A stretch of DNA of 9,117 nucleotides, taken from assembly GCA_005883235.1 (NCBI GenBank), contig VAYE01000042.1:1037-10153 (forward strand). Direction: 5' to 3'. The translations under genes and the position numbers were made by a program. The notes under the pieces were generated by a model that made no database searches, had not been told where the DNA came from, and worked only from the letters and a program-made list of their open reading frames with translations. The DNA is from Actinomycetota bacterium (lineage in GTDB: Bacteria; Actinomycetota; Thermoleophilia; Gaiellales; Gaiellaceae). Positions 1-4,261 of this stretch are shown piece by piece (the first letter of the stretch is position 1; every line of letters begins with the position of its first letter).

Positions 1-1
1 G

Positions 2-112
2 ATCGTCTTAGGGGTCCTCTTGGGGATCGGCTATCTCACCGTGCTGGTCTTGGCCCTGTCGAAGCTTGGCCCTTGGGGACACGACTACTGGACGAAGAGG
101 AAATCACCGTAG
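2..112 (+). CDS. C-terminal tail of a membrane protein (5' partial)
   Basis: The reading frame is open from the left edge to a TAG at 110-112 and gives 36 residues. The first about 20 residues are a hydrophobic helix (I, V, L, G, with one Tyr), followed by a short polar tail rich in Trp, Asp and Lys (LGPWGHDYWTKRKSP). This is the usual layout of a last transmembrane segment with a short, positively charged cytoplasmic end. A strong hairpin follows within 5 bases of the stop, supporting a real gene end. The fragment is too short to name the family; its start lies outside the window. Confidence 0.6.
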   Translation: MVLGVLLGIGYLTVLVLALSKLGPWGHDYWTKRKSP

Positions 113-116
113 ATAC

Positions 117-144
117 GAAGGGCCCGCACGGAGGCGGGCCCTTC
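117..144 (+). terminator. Rho-independent-type terminator hairpin
   Basis: A perfect 11-bp inverted repeat, GAAGGGCCCGC / GCGGGCCCTTC, encloses a 6-base loop (ACGGAG). It starts 5 bases after the stop codon of the membrane protein fragment. The downstream tract is pyrimidine-rich (ATTCCTCTCTC) rather than a clean T run, as is common in high-GC genomes. It most likely ends the upstream plus-strand transcript. The hairpin could also act on the minus strand, where the propeller remnant ends 38 bases away, but that side has no T-rich tail. Confidence 0.7.
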
Positions 145-181
145 ATTCCTCTCTCGCCGAGAGGAACCTGTCGGGCGACCC

Positions 182-274
182 CTACTTGAAGGTGTACGCC
201 CAGACGCCGCGCGCGTACGTCGCGGCGATGATGCGGTTCGGGTTGGCCGGGTCCTCGCCGAGGTGGACGACGGG
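182..274 (-). pseudogene. Remnant of a BNR/sialidase-like beta-propeller C-terminus
   Basis: Read on the minus strand, 274 down to the TAG at 184-182 encodes 30 residues: a stretch beginning VVHLGEDPANPNRI, then IAATYARGVWAYTFK and stop. The pattern of Pro/Asn turn, Ala-Ala-Thr-Tyr, Arg-Gly-Val-Trp and a final aromatic strand matches the closing blade of BNR/sortilin-type propellers (glycosidases and exo-sialidase-like proteins typically end in a form such as 'ATYGRGVW'). The frame runs only about 14 codons further upstream before a TGA, with no domain or start, and the 66-aa gene occupies the opposite strand there. I infer a truncated, inactive 3' end left by a deletion or rearrangement. The match rests on a short segment recognised by eye. 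Confidence 0.4.
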
Positions 275-317
275 TGGAAGAGAAGGGGTCGCTCTTCCGT
301 CCTGTGGTCAGCGAGAC

Positions 318-325
318 GAGGAGGA
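318..325 (+). promoter_or_regulatory. Strong Shine-Dalgarno for the 66-aa gene
   Basis: GAGGAGGA lies 5 bases upstream of ATG 331. It decides the start: the frame also opens at an ATG at 274, but that one has no comparable site in front of it. Confidence 0.6.
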
Positions 326-330
326 CGGCC

Positions 331-531
331 ATGTACCCGAGCAGCCACTTCCACCAGGAGATCGCGCGCGAGAGGTATGCCGAGCTGCTTCGCGAGGCCA
401 CCGCGGCGCGACGGGTGAAGGTGGCCACGGACGAGCTCGGGCCGAGGTCGAAGCGGCGCCTCCTCCGTCTCGCGAGCGGCTGGAACGGGCGCCGGGCCGC
501 CGCGCGCGCCTCGCTCGAACCCGCAGGCTAG
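331..531 (+). CDS. Small hypothetical protein, 66 aa
   Basis: The start is ATG 331, backed by GAGGAGGA five bases upstream; the in-frame ATG 19 codons earlier (274) lacks such a site. The product opens MYPSSHFHQEIARERYAELL and continues as an Arg/Ala/Glu-rich, highly charged and probably all-helical protein with a basic C-terminal half (RSKRRLLRLASGW). There is no signal peptide, membrane segment or Cys pair. Small basic proteins with a His-Gln-Glu-Ile-Ala-type N-terminus occur as orphans in actinobacteria; I know of no assigned function. It has the region to itself and runs convergently into the cyclodeaminase-like gene, the two stops sharing CTAG at 528-531. The RBS and helix pattern support a real gene; function is unknown. 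Confidence 0.55.
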   Translation: MYPSSHFHQEIARERYAELLREATAARRVKVATDELGPRSKRRLLRLASGWNGRRAAARASLEPAG

Positions 532-1085
532 AGCGCGGCGGCGGCCCGGCCGGCCGCTTCGGCGAGCCGGTGGGCGCGCTCGATCCGCTCGTCTCCGGGG
601 CGCATCGTCAGGTTCACTGCGACGAGCCTTGCCGCCACGCGGGCAGCGGCCTGCGCGAGATCGACTGCGGCCACCGCGTCGACCCGGACGGCCGGATCGC
701 AGCGGCCGGCGACGTGCGCCGCGAGATCCGCGACGTCGGCTGCGACCTGGGCGATCTGAAGCGGGGCCTCGGCGGCGGCTTCCAGCGCCCGCCCGAGCGT
801 CTCGTCGTCGCCGGACTCGCGCCGCAGCGTGAGCACTTCCTCGTAGGCGGCGACGTCCACTCGAGCGAGCGGCGCGGCGCGGGCTCGAAGCGTCTCGGCC
901 TGCGCGACCGCGGCGCCGGCGTCGGCCCAGTCCTCGCGGGAGTAGCGAGCGGTCATGGCCGTGAGAGCCGCGGCGAGCCCGACGAGAACCGCGGCCGCAG
1001 CTCCGCCGGCCGGCGTGGCGGACTCGTTCGCGACCTCGTCGAGGAGCTCACGGACGCGCAGATCGAGGGGATCGACGGCGCTCAC
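528..1085 (-). CDS. Cyclodeaminase/cyclohydrolase family protein (FTCD C-domain-like)
   Basis: A 185-aa, very Ala-rich all-helical protein matching the C-terminal domain of formiminotransferase-cyclodeaminase, a family that also contains stand-alone methenyl-tetrahydrofolate cyclohydrolases (FchA). Family landmarks are in order: the N-terminal helix with ATPAGGAAAAV (about residues 23-33, the usual 'TPGGGSVAAL' loop), an acidic helix ARVDVAAYEEVL (74-85), APLQIAQVAADVADLA (107-122), then CDPAVRVDAVAAVDLAQAAA (129-148, the 'GNP..sDa..A' region) and VAVNL (155-159). Members convert 5-formimino- or 5,10-methenyl-THF in cytosolic one-carbon metabolism; which reaction applies cannot be told. GTG at 1085 is preferred because it starts just before the conserved helix; a TTG at 1127 would add 14 basic residues. 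It lacks a formiminotransferase domain or folate-gene neighbours. Confidence 0.82.
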   Translation of the reverse strand: MSAVDPLDLRVRELLDEVANESATPAGGAAAAVLVGLAAALTAMTARYSREDWADAGAAVAQAETLRARAAPLARVDVAAYEEVLTLRRESGDDETLGRALEAAAEAPLQIAQVAADVADLAAHVAGRCDPAVRVDAVAAVDLAQAAARVAARLVAVNLTMRPGDERIERAHRLAEAAGRAAAAL

Positions 1086-1158
1086 GCGCCGATTCTGGCG
1101 CTCGCGAGACGTTCGTGACAGGGCCAATGGAGACGTTTTCCCATCGTCCGGCGTGCAT

Positions 1159-1164
1159 TACGAT
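1159..1164 (+). promoter_or_regulatory. Possible -10 element for the small membrane-protein genes
   Basis: TACGAT sits 10 bases before ATG 1175, with a weak TTTTCC 17 bases upstream as a -35 candidate. Bases 1086-1174 are less coding-like (more A/T in third positions) and separate divergent genes, so promoters are expected here. The motif match is poor and would be near-leaderless. Confidence 0.2.
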
Positions 1165-1174
1165 CCAGAACCCG

Positions 1175-1429
1175 ATGCCAAGCGGCAGCGAAGGGACAGG
1201 CACGAAGTTCTTCTTGATTGCCGGCGGCGCGACCGCTGGGGGCGGTGCTCTCGGGGCATTGGTGGGCGGCGTCGCGTGGGCCGCGGCGCGCGACATTCGC
1301 CGTTTGTGGGGCTGGCTAACGCATACAAGCATCCCCGATCTGCCGCTTGCGAGTCTCGGAACCTTTGCTCTCGTCGGAACGTTTCTCGGAGGATTCGTCG
1401 GTTTCCTGACGTGGCTCTACGAGCACTAG
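1175..1429 (+). CDS. Small two-helix membrane protein, 84 aa
   Basis: The frame encodes a short polar N-terminus (MPSGSEGTGTK), a Gly/Ala-rich hydrophobic helix at about residues 11-38 (FFLIAGGATAGGGALGALVG), a basic Trp-containing loop (ARDIRRLWGWLTH), then a second helix at about 59-81 and the end WLYEH. It is probably an inner-membrane hairpin protein. Glycine-zipper-like spacing in helix 1 could allow self-association (inference). In-frame starts at 1115 (GTG) and 1127 (ATG) are possible, but the extra codons are poor in G/C at third positions, so 1175 is preferred. No Shine-Dalgarno is clear for any start. A second tiny membrane protein follows after 19 bases and may be co-transcribed. 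No family recognised. Confidence 0.55.
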   Translation: MPSGSEGTGTKFFLIAGGATAGGGALGALVGGVAWAAARDIRRLWGWLTHTSIPDLPLASLGTFALVGTFLGGFVGFLTWLYEH

Positions 1430-1448
1430 TGGGTACTCTGAGGACACG

Positions 1449-1673
1449 GTGATCCGGCCGCTTCGTATCCTCGTCTTGTTCCTCGTTGCAGCTGGACTGA
1501 CGCTCGGCGTCACCGCACTGACCTCAAGCGCCCTTGCCTACGCGCTGGCCGGCGTCGTCATCGTCGTCGTGGTCCTTTTCGGAACGCCGTTCGCGCTTGT
1601 GCAAACGCGGCCCAGGAAGCAGGCTGCTCCTGAGCCGGAGCCGGCCGGCTTCGTACGCCGGGTGGGCTTTTAG
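1449..1673 (+). CDS. Small two-helix membrane protein, 74 aa
   Basis: GTG 1449 is preceded by GAGGA (1440-1444) at a slightly short 4-base spacing. The product has a basic start (MIRPLRIL), a first helix at about residues 7-24, a second very hydrophobic helix at about 29-51 (ending VVIVVVVLFGTPFALV) and a Pro/Glu/Arg tail (TRPRKQAAPEPEPAGF). The layout suggests both ends in the cytoplasm. It follows the 84-aa membrane gene by 19 bases on the same strand, so they may form a two-gene unit. Its TAG overlaps the TAA of the opposing 82-aa gene (TTAG, 1670-1673). No family recognised. Confidence 0.55.
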   Translation: MIRPLRILVLFLVAAGLTLGVTALTSSALAYALAGVVIVVVVLFGTPFALVQTRPRKQAAPEPEPAGFVRRVGF

Positions 1674-1918
1674 CCGTCGATCCTGCGGCGTAGCGCCTCG
1701 AGGAGCGCTGCGTCGGGCTCGTAGCCCTCGGCCTCGAGGGCGTGCTCCAGATCGGCGACGAGTCGCGCCCGGAACTCCGCGTCGGCCTCGGCGCGGGCCA
1801 CGATCTGGTCGAGACCGCGGCGCGCGGACGGCAGCTCCTGCGCCGCCTCGACCCACCCCCGCGGGGCGGGCGGCAAGGCGCGCAGAAGCTCGGCGATCTG
1901 TTCGGCGTCGTACGTCAT
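1670..1918 (-). CDS. Hypothetical 82-aa protein translationally coupled to the ECF sigma gene
   Basis: The ATG (1918-1916) overlaps the TGA of the sigma factor gene as ATGA, so translation is probably coupled and both proteins are made together. The product is soluble, acidic to neutral and helical: an N-terminal helix (AEQIAELLRALPPAP), a central segment with Trp22 (GWVEAAQELPSARRGLDQIV), then ARAEADAEFRARLVADLEHA and a C-terminal helix ending LLEALRRRI. There is no membrane helix and no zinc-binding His-x3-Cys-x2-Cys motif, so it is not a classical ZAS or transmembrane anti-sigma. The 'DAEFRARLVADLEHAL' stretch loosely recalls NHLP/nitrile-hydratase-like leader helices, but no Gly-Gly cleavage site or maturation genes are present. 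A small cytosolic sigma partner is the leading guess, from position only. Confidence 0.7.
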   Translation of the reverse strand: MTYDAEQIAELLRALPPAPRGWVEAAQELPSARRGLDQIVARAEADAEFRARLVADLEHALEAEGYEPDAALLEALRRRIDG

Positions 1919-2481
1919 CGCTTACCAGACGCGTGAACGGGCTCGGTTCTTCCCACGAGTTCCGCCTTGAGCTTCTCCAGACAGCGTGAGATCCGGCTCG
2001 CGATCGTGCCGGGCGGGATGTCGAGCGCGTCGCCGATCGTCCGGTAGCTCTCGTCGCGCGCGAAGAAGCGATCGAGCACCTCGCGGCAGTCCCCCGAGAG
2101 CCGGTCGAGCGCCTGGTGGACGTCGAGGGCCTCGTCGAGCCGCTCGATGACCTGCTCCGTGTTGGGCGGCTCCGGCTCCTCCACCGGCTCCTCGCGGGCC
2201 TCGCCGCGCAGGCAGTCGATGCAGAGCCGCCGGGTCAGCTGGCCGAGCCAGGGTCGGATCGCCGCGTCGTCGCGCAGGCTCTCGAGCCGCTCGTACGTAC
2301 GGGCGAAGACCTCCTGGAACACGTCCTCGGCGTCGTGCTCGGGCAGCCGGAAGGCCTGCACCGCGATCGCGTACACGTAGCGCGAGAAGCGCTCGACGAG
2401 CTCGCGCCAGGCCTCGTCCTCGCCGGCGCGGCAGCGGGCGACGAGAGCGGCGTCGGAGGCCGGTTCGGTCACGATCGTCAT
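1915..2481 (-). CDS. RNA polymerase ECF-type sigma factor (sigma-70 family), 188 aa
   Basis: Region 2 spans about residues 23-92: WRELVERFSRYVYAIA (25-40), the core-binding DAEDVFQEVFARTYERL (50-66), then IRPWLGQLTRRLCIDCLRG (75-93). A Glu/Pro-rich linker at about 94-112 precedes region 4 at about 117-175, with VHQALDRLSGDCREVL and the helix-turn-helix SYRTIGDALDIPPGTIASRI (145-164) followed by SRCLEKLK. Length is normal for ECF sigmas. It would direct core RNA polymerase to a small stress or envelope regulon; the signal is unknown. The ATG at 2481 has no strong Shine-Dalgarno. The 82-aa gene overlaps its stop (ATGA), the position where anti-sigma factors usually sit. The Calx-beta gene lies 125 bases upstream on the same strand. 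Confidence 0.93.
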   Translation of the reverse strand: MTIVTEPASDAALVARCRAGEDEAWRELVERFSRYVYAIAVQAFRLPEHDAEDVFQEVFARTYERLESLRDDAAIRPWLGQLTRRLCIDCLRGEAREEPVEEPEPPNTEQVIERLDEALDVHQALDRLSGDCREVLDRFFARDESYRTIGDALDIPPGTIASRISRCLEKLKAELVGRTEPVHASGKR

Positions 2482-2606
2482 TGAGCCTACAAATCGCCGG
2501 AGGCCGCGTACAACCGGCCGGCGGCGGGGCCTCTCCTACTCCGTGCGTGTCGGACGCGCGCCGCCGCACCAACGCGACGACGGCGAGCACGGTCAGGCGA
2601 GGCCTC

Positions 2607-3236
2607 TCAGGCGGCGCAAGGACGTTCGGCTGCGTTCGGGCTCGGGTTCGAGAGGATGACGAAGAACGTCTCGTTGCCCTCCCGCGTCGTGTCGCCCTTC
2701 ACGAGGACGGTGATCGTCTGCTGCTGGACCCCTGACGGGAAGACGACCGTGCCGCTCGTGGCGATGTAGTCGCTCGGCGCAGTGGCGGTGACGTTCGACG
2801 TCGCGTACTTGACGGTGACCGGATCGATCGGCGAGCGGTCGAGCGAGACCGTGAAGACGAAGGGGGTCGTACCGACGTTTCCCTCCTTCTTCGAGACGTC
2901 GTTGATCTTGATCTCGCACCTCTCCATGTTCTTGCCGAGGCCGCAGCGAAGCTTCGGCGTCGTGGTCGTCGTCGACGTCGACTTGGTGGTGGTCGTCGTC
3001 GGCGTGGTCGTTGTCGTCGTGCTTCTCGTCGTCGTCGATGTCGAAGATGACGTGGTGGTCGTCGTGCTCGAGCTGGTGCTCGACGTCGAGCAGTACTGGT
3101 ACTGCCCCGGGGTCGAGCAGTACTGGTACCCATACGAATAGCTGAGTGGGACAAGCCCGCGGCCGCTCGCGTAGCCGATCGCCGCGAGCATGACCATCGC
3201 CAGGCAGACCAAGGCGCCTGATGCAAGGCGCCTCAT
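2607..3236 (-). CDS. Secreted/anchored protein with Thr-Ser stalk and one Calx-beta domain
   Basis: The 209-aa product from ATG 3236 begins with a signal peptide or N-terminal anchor (MRRLASGALVCLAMVMLAAI, residues 1-20). An aromatic repeat follows at 32-50 (QYC twice, 9-aa period), then an almost pure Thr/Ser stretch at about 50-93 that looks like a flexible, possibly glycosylated stalk. Residues about 107-200 form a Calx-beta domain: CEIKINDVSKKEGN, VSLDRSPIDPVTVKYAT, SDYIATSGTVVFPSG, TITVLVKGDTTREGNETFFV. Acidic residues in such domains can bind Ca2+. The protein stops soon after the penultimate strand (ILSNPSPN, then AAERPCAA), so the last Calx-beta strand seems missing. Four Cys (40, 49, 98, 106) could pair outside the cell. 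A GTG 51 codons upstream is open but gives a signal-less extension. A surface adhesion or structural role is inference. Confidence 0.75.
   Translation of the reverse strand: MRRLASGALVCLAMVMLAAIGYASGRGLVPLSYSYGYQYCSTPGQYQYCSTSSTSSSTTTTTSSSTSTTTRSTTTTTTPTTTTTKSTSTTTTTPKLRCGLGKNMERCEIKINDVSKKEGNVGTTPFVFTVSLDRSPIDPVTVKYATSNVTATAPSDYIATSGTVVFPSGVQQQTITVLVKGDTTREGNETFFVILSNPSPNAAERPCAA
2960..3080 (-). repeat. Low-complexity Thr/Ser-codon tract
   Basis: On the plus strand this is a degenerate run of GTC/GTG/GTT triplets, which read as ACN Thr and AGC/TCG Ser codons in the Calx-beta gene. It encodes the stalk. Such tracts change length by slippage. The Asp/His-rich and Val-rich products in other frames are by-products of the repeat. 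Confidence 0.8.
3085..3129 (-). repeat. 18-bp direct repeat inside the Calx-beta gene
   Basis: GTCGAGCAGTACTGGTAC (plus-strand reading) occurs exactly at 3085-3102 and 3112-3129, a 27-bp period. In frame this duplicates 9 residues of the aromatic segment (YQYCSTPGQ, then YQYCSTS), so it is an in-frame tandem duplication. Confidence 0.85.
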
Positions 3237-3238
3237 CC
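3211..3238. repeat. Tandem 14-bp repeat with palindromic core over the Calx-beta start codon
   Basis: AAGGCGCCTGATGC (3211-3224) and AAGGCGCCTCATCC (3225-3238) are adjacent near-copies differing at two bases. Each contains the palindrome AGGCGCCT, and a further AGGCGCC lies at about 3250. The CAT in the second copy is the complement of the gene's ATG, so the mRNA can fold around its start codon. There is no clear Shine-Dalgarno. An operator or translational control role is inference. Confidence 0.5.
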
Positions 3239-3481
3239 AAGCGCCGCTCAGGCGCCGCGATGTACGTGCTCTGTTCTCCGCCGCAGGATCCGTAAGAACT
3301 CTCTTCTCTCCGGCGCCAGCGTCGCAGCTTCCGGTACAAGTTTCAAGAGGGCAATTCGTGATTTGCAAGAGAGGTACGGCTAACCGCACCCCAGAGGCCG
3401 GTCGGCCCCTCTAGAACCTCGCGCCTGACCATGTAACGCTCGTCGCGAGCTCGCTACCGAGCTCCCACAAGGGAGGCAGGC
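3237..3481. promoter_or_regulatory. Divergent intergenic region between Calx-beta gene and ABC exporter
   Basis: These 245 bases carry the promoters for two outward-facing genes and are visibly richer in A/T around 3336-3370. I see no -35/-10 pair good enough to place. Recognisable structure: a 9-bp near-direct repeat TTTCAAGAG (3341-3349) and TTGCAAGAG (3363-3371), 22 bp apart start to start; an imperfect hairpin AGAGGCCG / CGGCCCCTCT (3393-3412); and GAGCTC twice within 3447-3462. Confidence 0.4.
3471..3476 (+). promoter_or_regulatory. Shine-Dalgarno of the ABC ATPase gene
   Basis: GGGAGG lies 5 bases before ATG 3482 and fixes this start. Confidence 0.7.
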
Positions 3482-4261
3482 ATGAGCCAGGCGATCGCGA
3501 TTCCGGCTGTCGACGTGGCCGAGGACGCAGCACCGAAGGCGGTGGTCGCGGCTCGAGCGCTCTCCCGCCAGTACGGCGAGGGCGACACGGCCGTCCATGC
3601 GCTGCGCGGCGTCGATCTCGACGTCCAGCGCGAGAAGCTCACGGCCGTGATGGGCCCGTCGGGCTCCGGAAAGTCCACGCTGATGCATCTGCTCGCGGGG
3701 CTGGACAAGCCGAGCGAAGGCGACGTCTACATCGACGGCACGAACGTCACGAAGCTGAACGACACCGAGCTGACGAGGCTGCGCCGCAAGCACATCGGCT
3801 TCGTCTTCCAGTTCTTCAATCTGCTCCCGATGCTGACCGCGGAGGAGAACATCGTCCTCCCGCTGTCGATCGCCGGCGAGAAGCCGGACAAGGCCTGGCT
3901 CCAGGAGCTGACCGAGAAGGTCGGGCTCGAGGACCGGCGCACGCACCGGCCGGCCGAGCTCTCGGGCGGCCAGCAGCAACGCGTCGCGATCGCGCGGGCG
4001 CTCGTCTCGCGGCCGACGGTCATGTTCGCCGACGAGCCGACGGGCAACCTCGACTCGACGACGAGCGGCGAGATCCTCGAGCTGCTCCGAAGCTCGGTCG
4101 AGGCCTACGGCCAGACCACCGTCATGGTCACCCACGATCCGCACGCGGCGGCGATCGCGCACCGGATCCTCTTCCTCTCCGACGGTCGCGTCGTGCAGGA
4201 CCTCGGCCCGTCGGACGCCGGCGACGTGATCGCTGCGATGGACGAATTGAGCCGGCGATGA
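3482..4261 (+). CDS. ABC transporter ATP-binding protein (MacB/LolD/FtsE-like class)
   Basis: The 259-aa nucleotide-binding subunit has all catalytic motifs: Walker [10 protein letters not shown] (58-66), Q-loop Q110 in [18 protein letters not shown], signature LSGGQQQR (160-167), Walker B VMFADEP (180-186) with Glu185, D-loop TGNLD and H-loop His218 in VTHDP. The '[13 protein letters not shown]' and 'PTGNLDS' wording is typical of the MacB/LolD group, which uses ATP hydrolysis to drive mechanical movement of FtsX-type permeases (lipoprotein, peptide or drug extrusion, or cell-wall hydrolase control). An unusual acidic-Ala N-terminal lead of about 20 residues precedes the core. The start is set by GGGAGG at 3471. 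Its TGA overlaps the permease ATG (ATGA, 4258-4261), so the two are translationally coupled. The substrate is not deducible. Confidence 0.95.
   Translation: MSQAIAIPAVDVAEDAAPKAVVAARALSRQYGEGDTAVHALRGVDLDVQREKLTAVMGPSGSGKSTLMHLLAGLDKPSEGDVYIDGTNVTKLNDTELTRLRRKHIGFVFQFFNLLPMLTAEENIVLPLSIAGEKPDKAWLQELTEKVGLEDRRTHRPAELSGGQQQRVAIARALVSRPTVMFADEPTGNLDSTTSGEILELLRSSVEAYGQTTVMVTHDPHAAAIAHRILFLSDGRVVQDLGPSDAGDVIAAMDELSRR

Noticed and set aside
66..1118. 350-codon plus-strand open frame
   Set aside because: It runs antisense through the propeller remnant and the cyclodeaminase-like gene, is Arg/Gly/Pro-rich and has no domain; it is a high-GC shadow frame.
2482..2520. Sigma-70-like promoter (TTGTAC, 18 bases, TAGGCT) before the ECF sigma gene
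   Set aside because: The -10 candidate would end 2 bases before the ATG, putting the transcript start inside the gene.
1922..2590. Frame with LTVLAVVALVRRR as a possible C-terminal anchor for the Calx-beta protein
   Set aside because: The hydrophobic part is only about 10 residues and the frame then runs as Arg-rich sequence through the sigma gene; a frameshifted anchor is not supported.
2960..3080. CRISPR-like or tandem array
   Set aside because: Triplet-level codon repetition in one gene, with no spacers and no regular repeat unit.
2782..3141. Val-rich plus-strand frame resembling a membrane protein
   Set aside because: Antisense reading of the Thr/Ser codon tract; poly-Val with Asp interruptions is a repeat artefact.
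2593..3339. Asp/His-rich minus-strand frame, which looks like a metal-binding protein
   Set aside because: It is the other reading of the Thr-codon repeat; the Calx-beta frame has a signal peptide and a proper domain.
3393..3412. Hairpin AGAGGCCG/CGGCCCCTCT as a terminator
   Set aside because: It has a 2-base bulge, a 2-base loop and no T tract, and lies between divergent genes where a terminator is not needed; kept only as structure in the intergenic region.
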